A stretch of DNA of 64,000 nt from Rosistilla ulvae (GTDB taxonomy: Bacteria; Planctomycetota; Planctomycetia; Pirellulales; Pirellulaceae), in contig NZ_CP036261.1 of assembly GCF_007741475.1 (NCBI RefSeq), forward strand, positions 5,085,798 to 5,149,797, read 5' to 3'. The position numbers and the translations under genes were made by a program. The notes under the pieces were generated by a model. It was not told the origin of the DNA. It searched no databases and was given only the letters and a program-made list of their open reading frames with translations. Each line of letters begins with the position of its first letter. The first letter of the stretch is position 1. Below, one piece after another: positions 54,907 through 63,976 of the stretch.

Positions 54907-57798
54907 ATGTCGACACTACATAGACAAGATCAGCGTGGAGCTCTTTGGCGAAGATGGGATCTTCACTTTCACACGCCAGCATCATTTGATTACGCAGACG
55001 GCAGCGTTACAAACACTGAAATTGTCGACGGCCTGCGTGCTGCCGGAGTAGCTGTCGTCGCCATCACGGACCATCACACAATTGATGTGGATCGTTTTGA
55101 AGAACTGCGACGAATTGCCGGGGATGATATAACGTTTTTTCCAGGCATCGAACTTCGCTGTGAACTCGGTGGAAAAGAGTCAATTCACTACATCGGAATT
55201 TTTCCAGAAACAGCAAACGTGCGAGACCTGTGGTCGAGCTTACAAGGCAAGCTCGACATAACACCTTCGCAAGTCACGTCAAAGACGAACGAAGGAGTCT
55301 GGGTACCATACGAAAAGGGATGTACGGCCATCCGAGATCTTGGCGGTCTCGTTTCCATCCATGCCGGGAAGAAGTCGAACTCCTTTGAGAACATAAAGAA
55401 CAATCCGCCCTTCAAGCAGCAGGTCAAAACGGACATTCTTCGTGAGTGCGTAGACATACTGGAAGTTCAGAGCGATGGAGATTGCACAGGATATCGTGAC
55501 ATTGTATTTCCATCGGTTCGTTTCCGACGACCGATTGTCGTTGGTTCCGACAATCACGACATTCGGAACTACTCAACTAAATGCTCTTGTTGGATCAGAG
55601 GGGACGCGACATTCGAGGCCTTAAAGCACGTATGTTGTGAGCCGGACGACCGTGTATATCTCGGGGAGATTCCTCCACTGCTTGAGCGGGTTGCCAGCAA
55701 TCGTACGAGATACATTCGTTCGGTCGAAGTTCGGAAGGTTGCCAATGCAAAACTCTCGGAAACATGGTTCGATTGTGAAATACCGCTGAACCACGGGCTA
55801 GTTGCAGTTATCGGTAATAAGGGCGGCGGCAAGAGTGCCTTCGCAGACATTATTGGCCTTCTTGGTGACTCCGACGCAGGGGATGACTTCTCGTTTTTGA
55901 ATGCTGACAAATTCTGTAAGGCGAACAACAACAAGGCGAGATCATTCACTGGAACGATGACCTGGGAAAGCGGTGGCGCATCCAAGCGGTTGTTGTCCGA
56001 GCGCATCACGGCCGAAGTGGAGTCAGTCAAGTACCTCCCTCAAGAGTACATCGAGGGTGTATGCAACGAACTCCAGGAGCACGACGGAGGCCGTTTTTCT
56101 GAGGAATTGGCTTCAGTTATCTTCTCGCACGTCGAACATAGTGATCGGCTCAAATGCAACACGTTTGACGAATTGTTGCAGTACAAAACCGCTGAGAAAT
56201 TAAAAGCAGTTGCAGTGCGAAGGGAATCGCTCAACACCTTGATTACTTCGTTAGTGGCTCAAGAACGACTTTCCTCTCCCTCACACATTCAGACTATCAA
56301 TGAACAGATTGCCAGCAAGAAGCGAGTATTGGATGCTCATAATGCTGCCAAGCCAGCGGAAGTTCCGAAGCCGGTTGAGGATGAAGCAGCACGCGCCAAG
56401 ACAGAGAATGCCGAGAAAACAATTGCGGAGCTGACAGCAAAAGCCGACGAGCTTCAAAAGAATTTGGAGACGGCGAATCAACTGTTGACTCAGGCCAACA
56501 GGCGAATCGCCGCAGCCGATCGATTGACGACCCGCCTCACCTCATTCGAGGCTGAAGTATCGATGCTGAAGGAACAGTCGGGCAAGGACTGTGCTGATCT
56601 TGGACTTTCGATCGACGACATCGTCAATATAACTGTTAATAAGACCCGAATAACAGAAGCCAAAGCCCTAGCGACCGAGCAATCTCAGACTCAATCGAAA
56701 ATCGTTGCACCAGAACCAGAAAATAGCCTTGCACGGCAGATCGCTTCCATTGAACAGCAAATGGCCGAGATTCGCAATGCATTGGCTGGCCCTTCAAAGA
56801 AGTACCATCAGTACCTCATTGAACTCAAGAACTGGCAAACTCGGCGGGACGCGATCGTCGGTTCAGAAGATAAGGACGACACGCTCATCTTCTATGAGAA
56901 GCAACGCGAGGACTGCGACGCCGCTGCCAAAGGTGTACCGTCTATATTGGATCAAGTCATCACGAAAGCCATTGAAGTCTACCACGATATAGACGCATTA
57001 GCTGCCGTGTACAGCGATCTCTACGCGCCCGTGCAGCGTTTCATTGAGAAACACCCTCTGGCCAAAACTCAGTTTCATATGTCGTTCGAAACTAAAATCG
57101 TGGAGCAACGATTCGCTGTAGACTTCCTGTCCCACATCGCACAGAATCGCAAGGGATCTTTTAATGGCTCGATCGAAGGGAGCGAGCGAATCACCGGTTT
57201 GCTCCGAGAAACCGATTTTAATACAGCAGAGAGTGCCGCCGAGTTTCTGCGTAAAGTGTGGCACGCACTACATAACGATCTTCGAAATGCACCACCCCAA
57301 CAGAGCCATGTGACGGATCAACTTGCGAAGGGATCGACGGCTCAACAGTTGTACGAACATTTGTTTGGCTTTGAATACTTGCGTCCATTCTTCACGCTTC
57401 GCTGGGCGGGGAAAGACGTTTCACAGCTCTCACCCGGGGAGCGAGGCACTCTCTTACTAGTCTTCTACTTGCTCATCGATAGAGCAGACATTCCGTTGAT
57501 TATCGATCAGCCTGAAGAGAATCTCGACAATCAAACAGTTTTCAACGTACTGGTGCCGAGTATCAAGGAGGCTAGATCGAGACGGCAGATCATAATTGTT
57601 ACTCACAACCCAAATCTAGCGGTTGTATGCGACGCCGATCAAATCATTTGTGCCTCGATTGATAAAGAAGACGGCAATACGGTTACGTATGTCGGGGGCG
57701 CTATCGAGAACCCCGGCATTAACAATCGAATTCTTGATATTCTCGAAGGAACCCGACCTGCCTTTGACAACAGAGACTCGAAGTACCATCCGAAGTAG
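54907..57798 (+). CDS. PHP-domain and SMC-like ATPase protein (TrlF-like, defence type)
   Basis: A 963-residue protein. The N-terminal PHP phosphoesterase domain has WDLHFHTPASF (residues 17-27), AITDHHTID, PGIELRCELGG and VVGSDNHDIR, giving a plausible metal centre. Residues about 303-311 (GNKGGGKSA) are the Walker A of an SMC/Rad50-like ATPase; a coiled-coil region lies near 440-640; the signature LSPGERG (about 840) and Walker B PLIIDQPEENLD (about 861-872) follow. This architecture matches proteins I know as TrlF-type ATPases. It is inferred to cleave or sense nucleic acid as a defence factor. GCAGGA lies upstream of the ATG at 54907. Base composition is visibly poorer in G/C than its neighbours, pointing to transfer. 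Confidence 0.82.
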   Translation: MSTLHRQDQRGALWRRWDLHFHTPASFDYADGSVTNTEIVDGLRAAGVAVVAITDHHTIDVDRFEELRRIAGDDITFFPGIELRCELGGKESIHYIGIFPETANVRDLWSSLQGKLDITPSQVTSKTNEGVWVPYEKGCTAIRDLGGLVSIHAGKKSNSFENIKNNPPFKQQVKTDILRECVDILEVQSDGDCTGYRDIVFPSVRFRRPIVVGSDNHDIRNYSTKCSCWIRGDATFEALKHVCCEPDDRVYLGEIPPLLERVASNRTRYIRSVEVRKVANAKLSETWFDCEIPLNHGLVAVIGNKGGGKSAFADIIGLLGDSDAGDDFSFLNADKFCKANNNKARSFTGTMTWESGGASKRLLSERITAEVESVKYLPQEYIEGVCNELQEHDGGRFSEELASVIFSHVEHSDRLKCNTFDELLQYKTAEKLKAVAVRRESLNTLITSLVAQERLSSPSHIQTINEQIASKKRVLDAHNAAKPAEVPKPVEDEAARAKTENAEKTIAELTAKADELQKNLETANQLLTQANRRIAAADRLTTRLTSFEAEVSMLKEQSGKDCADLGLSIDDIVNITVNKTRITEAKALATEQSQTQSKIVAPEPENSLARQIASIEQQMAEIRNALAGPSKKYHQYLIELKNWQTRRDAIVGSEDKDDTLIFYEKQREDCDAAAKGVPSILDQVITKAIEVYHDIDALAAVYSDLYAPVQRFIEKHPLAKTQFHMSFETKIVEQRFAVDFLSHIAQNRKGSFNGSIEGSERITGLLRETDFNTAESAAEFLRKVWHALHNDLRNAPPQQSHVTDQLAKGSTAQQLYEHLFGFEYLRPFFTLRWAGKDVSQLSPGERGTLLLVFYLLIDRADIPLIIDQPEENLDNQTVFNVLVPSIKEARSRRQIIIVTHNPNLAVVCDADQIICASIDKEDGNTVTYVGGAIENPGINNRILDILEGTRPAFDNRDSKYHPK

Positions 57799-58046
57799 GA
57801 ACCGATTCCATCGACATGCCGACATCGCACGCGATATTTTTCAAGATCGAGTGTTTTGTATTTAGCACGCCGCTCTATAGAGTCCTGGTACGTCACATAA
57901 CATCCTTGACGGCACCTCAAATCTGAATTCGTTCAGTCTCATCCAACTTGCCCGAGTTGTTTGAGCGGTTGTAGGGCTTTGTAGTTTTGCATGAAACGTG
58001 GGCGGACATTTAAGCGTTTTCCCGAGAGTGCCTCCTGCCTTAAAAA

Positions 58047-58128
58047 CGATTTTGGGGACAGCCAAACTTTGAGGTGACGCAGGCATTACCTTTTTTGGTG
58101 GGGCACCGATTTGGGGACAGGCAAATTT
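58047..58128. repeat. two copies of the GATTTTGGGGACAG-type motif
   Basis: CGATTTTGGGGACAGCCAAA (from 58047) and CACCGATTTGGGGACAGGCA (from 58104) are near-identical motifs 57 bp apart in the same orientation. Similar copies occur at 54209, 58414 and 58447. In other genomes such GGGGACAG motifs mark REP-associated elements, so they may be cis-acting repeats left by a small transposable unit. This is inference. Confidence 0.6.
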
Positions 58129-58413
58129 GTGCTCCGCGTGCGGTCGATGCGGATCGCGGATCGCTGTCCGCCATCGTCGTAGCGGCATACCATCCAGGGT
58201 GCTGCGACCCTTGCGGGGTCGAGAAATCGCCTGACGCACCCTACCGGTGGTATCGCTTCCGCTCAACCACCGGCTAATCGCTGCCACGCCTTAGGGCGTG
58301 GAATGACTGTCACAGCCCCCTCCATTTTTCCATTGCACTGCGCTGCGTTGAGATCTCTCCAACTGCCTTCCATTTGGTGATTGCAATAGCCAATTTGCAA
58401 TCGCCCCATTCGG

Positions 58414-58465
58414 CACCGATTTTGAGGACAGGCCAACGTTTTGGAATGATTTTGGGAAAGCCAAA
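58414..58465. repeat. two degenerate copies of the GATTTTGGGGACAG-type motif
   Basis: CACCGATTTTGAGGACAGGC (from 58414) and ATGATTTTGGGAAAGCCAAA (from 58448) are degenerate, same-strand versions of the motif at 58047 and 58104. The first keeps the CACCGATTT start of the copy at 58104. Confidence 0.5.
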
Positions 58466-58492
58466 AGGCAAACGGAAATCACTTCGAGCGCA

Positions 58493-58634
58493 TCAGGGCT
58501 GTAGGCTCGACCGTTTGCCCAGCCCAGGCTGCAGGCCTGGGAAGCGACGACGGCCTCACATCTCCTCAATCTCTCAGGGCCGCAGGCCCGACGGTTTGTA
58601 GCGACTAACAAATTGCTGGGCCTGCGGCCCTGAT
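58493..58634. repeat. cluster of 25-bp GGGC/GCAGGC-type repeats
   Basis: TCAGGGCTGTAGGCTCGACC (from 58493, continuing to 58517) is repeated directly as TCAGGGCCGCAGGCCCGACG (from 58574 to 58598) and in inverted form at 58615-58633. The direct pair differs at about four positions, and the outer inverted arms (58487-58507 and 58618-58638) differ at three. A palindromic CCAGGCTGCAGGCCTGG lies between them. They resemble extragenic palindromic repeats of planctomycetes. Confidence 0.55.
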
Positions 58635-58845
58635 GCGCGAGGACTCCCGGTCGCGGTAACCTTTAGTGGGTATCCCCTTTCGGTATTCACGCGTGCCGGA
58701 TTGTTTGCCTCGGCACACGCACAGATCAGGCCTGAACGTCGGCCGCAACGCGACGATCTTCCGTTTCGAAGTGTGATATCATCGTCGCCGACATAAATAC
58801 CACCAATCCTCGTTTCGAAGCATTTGACGACCGCAGGAAACCACG

Positions 58846-59472
58846 ATGAGCCGATTCAATAGCCGATTTGAAGATCCAGTCAGTATGTCCACTAGCGCGC
58901 GAACCATCTGCCAAGCATTGTTTGGGCTGTGGGTCGTGCTTGGCACGCTGAATGCCACACCGCTGTTTGCCCAAGCGGATCCCACCGATGCCACCACAAC
59001 TTTTCTTGTCGTTCGGCACGCCGAGCGAGATGGCAACTTGGACAAGCTGACGAAGACTGGCCTGCAACGTTCACAAATTCTTGCTTCGCTCGGCATTGCA
59101 CTGAATGTGCAAGCGATTTATTCGACCGATACCCAACGGACGAAAGGTACAGTGCAACCGCTGGCAACGGCTGCCGGTACCGAGATCCAAATCTATAAGA
59201 CACCGAGCGAAGATTGGATCGCTGAGCTTGCGCACAAACATGCTGGTGAAGTCGTTTTGATCGTTGGCCATTCCAATACAGCTGGCGTGATCGCGGGCAT
59301 GCTTGCGAAGCGAAAACACCTTGAGCTCGCCCACGACGAATACGACGCACTGTTTATCATTCGAGTATCCGCTTCCGAAACGCGATCCGTGCGGCTGCGA
59401 TACGGAGCTTCGTCTGCCGGGGCTTCGTCAGCCGATCCAGACAAGATGGGAACGCTTGTACCAGCTCGCTGA
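58846..59472 (+). CDS. exported histidine phosphatase family protein
   Basis: A 208-residue protein. A signal segment (TICQALFGLWVVLGTLNATPLFAQ) is followed by TTFLVVRHAERDG, the RHG-like phosphohistidine motif (Arg 57, His 58), and LIVGHSNTAGVIAGML, the second active-site His. The family includes phosphoglycerate mutases, SixA-type and acid phosphatases; the exported location favours a phosphatase. AGGA eight bases before ATG 58846 supports that start; an alternative ATG at 58885 would give a neater signal peptide but lacks a ribosome-binding site. It ends eight bases before the stop of the large convergent gene, at the right copy of the direct repeat. Confidence 0.85.
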   Translation: MSRFNSRFEDPVSMSTSARTICQALFGLWVVLGTLNATPLFAQADPTDATTTFLVVRHAERDGNLDKLTKTGLQRSQILASLGIALNVQAIYSTDTQRTKGTVQPLATAAGTEIQIYKTPSEDWIAELAHKHAGEVVLIVGHSNTAGVIAGMLAKRKHLELAHDEYDALFIIRVSASETRSVRLRYGASSAGASSADPDKMGTLVPAR

Positions 59473-59476
59473 ACGG

Positions 59477-59853
59477 CGATTAAGAACGTAACAACGAGAG
59501 GTCGGTTGTTGTCGTCGTTTGCAGTCGCGCGTCGACCTCCGCTTTTGCGCTCCGCTGCGTCGCTGGCTTTTTAACCGCCAAGTTGTACTTTCCCGGCGGA
59601 ACGCTGAAGGCGTAGCTGCCATCGTCGGCGGTCTCGATCTTCGCCACCGGCTTTCCCTTGGCATCGGTCAGCGAGACAGTCAAGCCTGGCTGAGCGATCG
59701 ATCCTTCGAGAACACGCCCCGCGATTCGGCCGATCGGCTGAATCACTTGCACCGGCAACGCGACAACGCACTCATCCGTTCGCCCCGCTTCGGTCAGAAT
59801 CGTCAGCTCCAGCTGCTCGGGAACCGGCAAAGCTTTGGGCCAGTCGAGCTGCC
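59477..59853. repeat. right copy of the 377-bp direct repeat
   Basis: This is the intact counterpart of 53831-54207, spanning the last 374 coding bases of the large gene and three bases beyond its stop. The equal length without indels suggests one duplication event, followed by drift in the left copy. Confidence 0.9.
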
Positions 59854-62800
59854 AAGCGTCATCGCCCGAATCGCTTCTCTGCGCCTGCATCGGTTTGACT
59901 TTTGCGTCGGTCGTCGCCGAGACGGGGACGACGCTCACGCTCGCCACGCCGCTGGGATTGGGTTGCATCTGAATCCGCACCGTCGTCTTGTCGGCTATCG
60001 ATTCACCGCGCGCGTAGACCTCGTCGGGAACCGCATCGTCCAACAGGAACCGGTGCTCGCCAACAACGCCTTGATTTCCGATCGTGTCGACCGTCGCCAC
60101 CCGCAATCGATGCTCGCCGGTACCGAAATGAGTCGGGATGGCGAGTTCCCAATCGGCTCGCTTCGCGACCACTTGCAGCGTCGCGTCTTTGCCACCCGAT
60201 GCGAAGTTGGTTTCGATAGCTCGCGATGTCGGCAGCATCGACTGCCACAAGAGCTCTTCGTTCCGAGCATCCCCCGCCAACACCTGCACCATCAATCGGT
60301 CGCGGTCGTCCAGACGGCGAGCTTTCACGACCGCAGACAACGGCGTGCCGGGAACGCTCGATGCCGCAGCGGTTATCTCAAGCGAAGGTGCCTGTTGCCA
60401 ATCGAGCCTGACGCGGCTCGCCTGACGCGGGAATCGCCCCGACAAGACGAAATAGCCAGGATCTCCGTTAACGCTGACGGGGATCTGCACGTGTGGCGCA
60501 CTTCCCTCTACGAATCGCAAATTTTTGGCGAACAACGGGCTTCGATCTTCACCGTCGGACGATTGAACTTGTAGCCGGCTGACACCAAAATCGATCAACG
60601 GCGCGATCGATGCCGGATCCAAATCGAGCCGAAAGTTAACTTGTGGTGCGGTCGATTCGCCCGACTTCAGTCGGACTTCCGATCGCTGCACCTGCAATGA
60701 AAGTTCGTTGTTACCGTTGGGGTGCACGACAAATTCTGCGTTTCCCAGTTCGAACACCTCTCGCGGATCGAGGACCTCGGCGGCGACATGCCATCGTCCC
60801 AAAGGCTTCCCCTTGCTCGCTTCGCTAACCGTTACGATCAGTGTCGGATCGGCATCGGTCTGTCTTTCTGCGCTTGCTTTTGCATTGGCATTCGCCGGCT
60901 GTGGCTTGGGAGCTGGAAAGCGAACCGGCGCGGCGGTTCCCGTTCGACATGCGATCGGTGGCGTGGTCAGCGTCCCTAGACTGTCGGAGCTGACCGAAAC
61001 AATCACCGCAGCGATCGTTGGATCGTTGCACGTCAGGTTCCAGTCGAGCGGTTGAGGTTCGCTGTCGGGCCACATCGGTAGCGTCACCTCACGTCCGATG
61101 GCGACCGCAGTGCTGCCAAAGTCGATCTCGACGGCGGGACGTGTTGGTTGTTGTGGCATCCCCAAGGGTATCAATTCGGATTGGTCGCCTCGCTTCAAAC
61201 GCAACCAGATCCCTCGGACAAACGACTCCGTCGATCCGCTGGCCGCGGCTGTCAACGCCAACCGCATCTCGCTGGCTTGGTCCGGCTTCAACGTCCCACG
61301 TCGCGGCTGCACATCGATGCAGTTGGCCGACGATGCCAGAAACTCGAATTCGACCGGGACCGCGTCCATCAAGTCGACTTGGTAGTGCAGGTTGATCTTT
61401 GCGTTGGGCGTGTCCCAATTCAATGCGTTCAAGTCACCGCGTACTGCAATGGGGAGCATCGCATCGCTGGGAGCGATCGAATGCTGTTGGGCGATCTTTC
61501 GATAGATCGGGATCGCATCGATCGTGGCCGTTTGTGCCACATAGTCGTTCAACCAATTGCGGTATCGAACGGCCGCGACTTGGGCGATCGCGTTGGCTTG
61601 TTGAGTCAAGTTTTGCAAACAGACAGCCGGTTCGGCGGCATCCATCTGCTGTCCCGTCATCGCGCCGGACAGCATGGAATTCGAAACGAGCTTCTCGCCC
61701 GAATCGAGCGTTAGTTCGGTCGGATTGCTGAGAATTTGAGCGCGGACAGCGGCGGGAACCGTGGCCGAAATCAAACCCGCCGTCGCCCCTTCGCTGCTGG
61801 AAATCTGCTCGCTGTGATTTTGAATCATCTGTTGCAACTGAAGCTCCAACGCTTCGGAAGCCTGACGCAGCAGCGCCAACTCGCCCGTCAAGATCCCAGC
61901 GTTGGTGGCGGTTCCGAGCCGGATCTTGCTGATCGCGGCGATCAAATCTGCCGCGCGACGTTGTGCGATTAGATAGTCGCGATCGTGATCCCAGTGAATT
62001 CCGACTGCCGCGTCGGTTGCGATCGTCTGGCTTGCAACCTTCAATCGCCGGATCGCCAAACTCACCGATTCCTCGGCCGCCAGCGCAGCGGATGATTCCA
62101 CCAACGACGTCTCCAATTGGCGAGTGACTTCGACTTCGGATGTCATGCCTGGATTCCAAGCCAACCGTTGGGCCAACACAAACTGTTCGGTCGCTTTGTC
62201 GATTCGAGGACTCAAGATCGCGATCGCCGATGGATCCGAACCCAACCGACCGTGGATGCGGAACAAACGCACGGCTTCAGCGATCCGTTGATCGGATGCA
62301 TTGGACGCCAACAACCTGTCGATCGCTTGCGTGATCGGAAAGGTCGGCGGGTTCTTCCAAGACTTCCGAACCGCGACGATCAATTCCAACGATTCGCGAT
62401 CGACGCGTACGCTGCGATCGAATTGCCGGATCAGCGCTGCGAGCGACAACGTGGCTTGGTCTTCCGAAAACGCACTTACGTATTTGGCAACCGCCTTGCC
62501 GATCAATGCGGGGCGATCCCCCGGAGCCGACTTGGCCAAGATCTCTTGTTGCGCGGCCAACAACTGTTTCGCGAGTTCGTCGACGTCGATGCCATCTTGG
62601 TCGCGGATCATCCGCGCCGCGGCCATCCGCAGCGAATCGGGACGCTGCTGGGCCCAACGAGCCAGCTCGGCATCGATCGCCGCTAAACATGTTGCTTCCA
62701 ATTGAGCGACCTCCGCTTCCACAGTGGCATCGGTATCGCCGCGACGCCACCCCGATTCGATCCGGCTGAGCCCTTCCGCCCAACCGCGAGCGGTCTTGGG

Positions 62801-63976
62801 GAGCCAAGGGATCTGTGTGTCGGCGAGGTAGATTTCGCGTTGCCGCCATCCGGCGACAAGCGCCGTTGGATAGCTTCGTTTCGCTGCCGTCGCTGGTTGT
62901 TCGATGGGACCGAAGAAGATTTCGGCGCCGCCGCGAATCCATTGGATCCGCTGTTCGGGCCCGATCTGCCCCGAGACCTCTTCGATCCGCGGCCCCGACC
63001 AGGTTATAGCTTCTTTCAACGAGACCCGGCCGTCGTGGTCGCGGTCAGCCGCTGCATCGCACAGCCCTTGAGTCAGCCAATAACACATCAAGCTCTGCGG
63101 CGTCGCTCGCATCCCGCGAGCCGGCCCTTGGTCCGAAGCGGACAACAGCAGATCGATTTTGGATAACTCGTTCAGCTTATATTGTTCTTTGATCGCAACA
63201 TTCAACTGCTTCAACCGCTCCGCCGAATCGCCATCATCGGCGACGGTCGGCCAATGCACCTCCAAGACCAGCAGCTTGTTTTCCGCGGGGGCTTTGTTCA
63301 GTTGACCAAGAAGATCGGCCAGCGAAATCGCCGTCTTGCGACGACTGGTCGGATCGTAGCCATAGAAGTAAACCTGCCCCTGATCGATGCGAGCCATCGT
63401 GCTGACGTGCAACACGATCTGTTGTCGCGAAGTGGTTTTAAGGAGTGCGTCGTGCCACGACGTTGCGGACGGCGTGGAGCTCGTTTCGACTTCAGCTGCG
63501 CCCTTTGCAGAAGCCGCGTTGGCATTTTTCGCCGCCGAGTCAGACGTCGCCGTCGCAGCAGCATCCGGCTTCGCAGCGGGCTTCGATTCCGCAGGCGAGT
63601 TCGTCGTTTTCGATTTTGATTTTGCAGTATCCGACTTGGCAGTGGATTCCGCCGCAGGAGTGACAAGCTGCGGCTGGGTATTCGCGGGGACCAGCCCCAA
63701 AAAAGGAGCGGCCAATGGCGGATGTGGCGCATCGACGCCTAAGGCTTCTTCGCCAGGTTGCAGATACACCGAGACCAGGACGGTGCGATGATTCGCCGAC
63801 GGCAGCGCGGCAAACGCCAGTATCGTGCCAGCTAGCGTCGCCAACAGACAGCTACCGATGGCCAGCTTGCGATAGCGAGACGGCCCCGCGTGCGGCATCC
63901 CGTTTCGCCAACGCGCACCGGTCGCCGTATCTTCGGTCGATGTGGGGTCGCTTGCTGTGGGTGACGTTTCGCTCAT
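59480..63976 (-). CDS. very large membrane-anchored protein with a degenerate caspase-like domain
   Basis: A 1498-residue protein. A transmembrane helix (LAIGSCLLATLAGTILAFAAL, about 38-58) anchors it; an Ala/Lys/Ser/Thr-rich linker follows. Residues about 180-340 resemble a caspase/peptidase C14 fold (QGQVYFYGYDP, AISLADLLGQLNKAPAENKLLVLEVHW, IDLLLSASDQGPARG), but the expected catalytic His and Cys are replaced, and an EF-hand-like DRDHDGRVSLKEA follows. A long middle part has no match I recognise. The end (about 1430-1490) is a carboxypeptidase regulatory-like domain (GRVLEGSIAQPGLTVSLTDAKGKPV). TGGAG nine bases before ATG 63976 supports the start. The 3' end is the duplicated site of the island. 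It may be a surface or periplasmic scaffold. Confidence 0.75.
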   Translation of the reverse strand: MSETSPTASDPTSTEDTATGARWRNGMPHAGPSRYRKLAIGSCLLATLAGTILAFAALPSANHRTVLVSVYLQPGEEALGVDAPHPPLAAPFLGLVPANTQPQLVTPAAESTAKSDTAKSKSKTTNSPAESKPAAKPDAAATATSDSAAKNANAASAKGAAEVETSSTPSATSWHDALLKTTSRQQIVLHVSTMARIDQGQVYFYGYDPTSRRKTAISLADLLGQLNKAPAENKLLVLEVHWPTVADDGDSAERLKQLNVAIKEQYKLNELSKIDLLLSASDQGPARGMRATPQSLMCYWLTQGLCDAAADRDHDGRVSLKEAITWSGPRIEEVSGQIGPEQRIQWIRGGAEIFFGPIEQPATAAKRSYPTALVAGWRQREIYLADTQIPWLPKTARGWAEGLSRIESGWRRGDTDATVEAEVAQLEATCLAAIDAELARWAQQRPDSLRMAAARMIRDQDGIDVDELAKQLLAAQQEILAKSAPGDRPALIGKAVAKYVSAFSEDQATLSLAALIRQFDRSVRVDRESLELIVAVRKSWKNPPTFPITQAIDRLLASNASDQRIAEAVRLFRIHGRLGSDPSAIAILSPRIDKATEQFVLAQRLAWNPGMTSEVEVTRQLETSLVESSAALAAEESVSLAIRRLKVASQTIATDAAVGIHWDHDRDYLIAQRRAADLIAAISKIRLGTATNAGILTGELALLRQASEALELQLQQMIQNHSEQISSSEGATAGLISATVPAAVRAQILSNPTELTLDSGEKLVSNSMLSGAMTGQQMDAAEPAVCLQNLTQQANAIAQVAAVRYRNWLNDYVAQTATIDAIPIYRKIAQQHSIAPSDAMLPIAVRGDLNALNWDTPNAKINLHYQVDLMDAVPVEFEFLASSANCIDVQPRRGTLKPDQASEMRLALTAAASGSTESFVRGIWLRLKRGDQSELIPLGMPQQPTRPAVEIDFGSTAVAIGREVTLPMWPDSEPQPLDWNLTCNDPTIAAVIVSVSSDSLGTLTTPPIACRTGTAAPVRFPAPKPQPANANAKASAERQTDADPTLIVTVSEASKGKPLGRWHVAAEVLDPREVFELGNAEFVVHPNGNNELSLQVQRSEVRLKSGESTAPQVNFRLDLDPASIAPLIDFGVSRLQVQSSDGEDRSPLFAKNLRFVEGSAPHVQIPVSVNGDPGYFVLSGRFPRQASRVRLDWQQAPSLEITAAASSVPGTPLSAVVKARRLDDRDRLMVQVLAGDARNEELLWQSMLPTSRAIETNFASGGKDATLQVVAKRADWELAIPTHFGTGEHRLRVATVDTIGNQGVVGEHRFLLDDAVPDEVYARGESIADKTTVRIQMQPNPSGVASVSVVPVSATTDAKVKPMQAQRSDSGDDAWQLDWPKALPVPEQLELTILTEAGRTDECVVALPVQVIQPIGRIAGRVLEGSIAQPGLTVSLTDAKGKPVAKIETADDGSYAFSVPPGKYNLAVKKPATQRSAKAEVDARLQTTTTTDLSLLRS

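Larger units (their letters stand above)
57799..58845. other. repeat-rich noncoding kilobase of the island
   Basis: No convincing gene. It contains four GATTTTGGGGACAG-type motifs, palindromes such as CCGGTGGT/ACCACCGG (58244-58273) and CCACGCC/GGGCGTGG (near 58284-58301), paired CAGGGTGC/GCACCCT arms around 58194-58242, and a cluster of three 25-bp repeats (58493-58634). These resemble planctomycete intergenic repeats and not a single mobile element. No transposase remnant was recognised. Confidence 0.6.

Noticed and set aside
54853-55051. Extension of the RhuM reading past FRIWATQ
   Set aside because: It runs out of frame into the start of the ATPase gene and has no RhuM similarity, so it was left out of the pseudogene span.
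58493-58634. Possible CRISPR array in the repeat cluster
   Set aside because: Only three copies, one inverted, with unequal spacing and imperfect identity. No cas genes are near.
59519-60574. Plus-strand 351-residue frame inside the large minus-strand gene
   Set aside because: Arg/Asp/His-rich shadow of the 1498-residue reading; its ends have no ribosome-binding site or motif.
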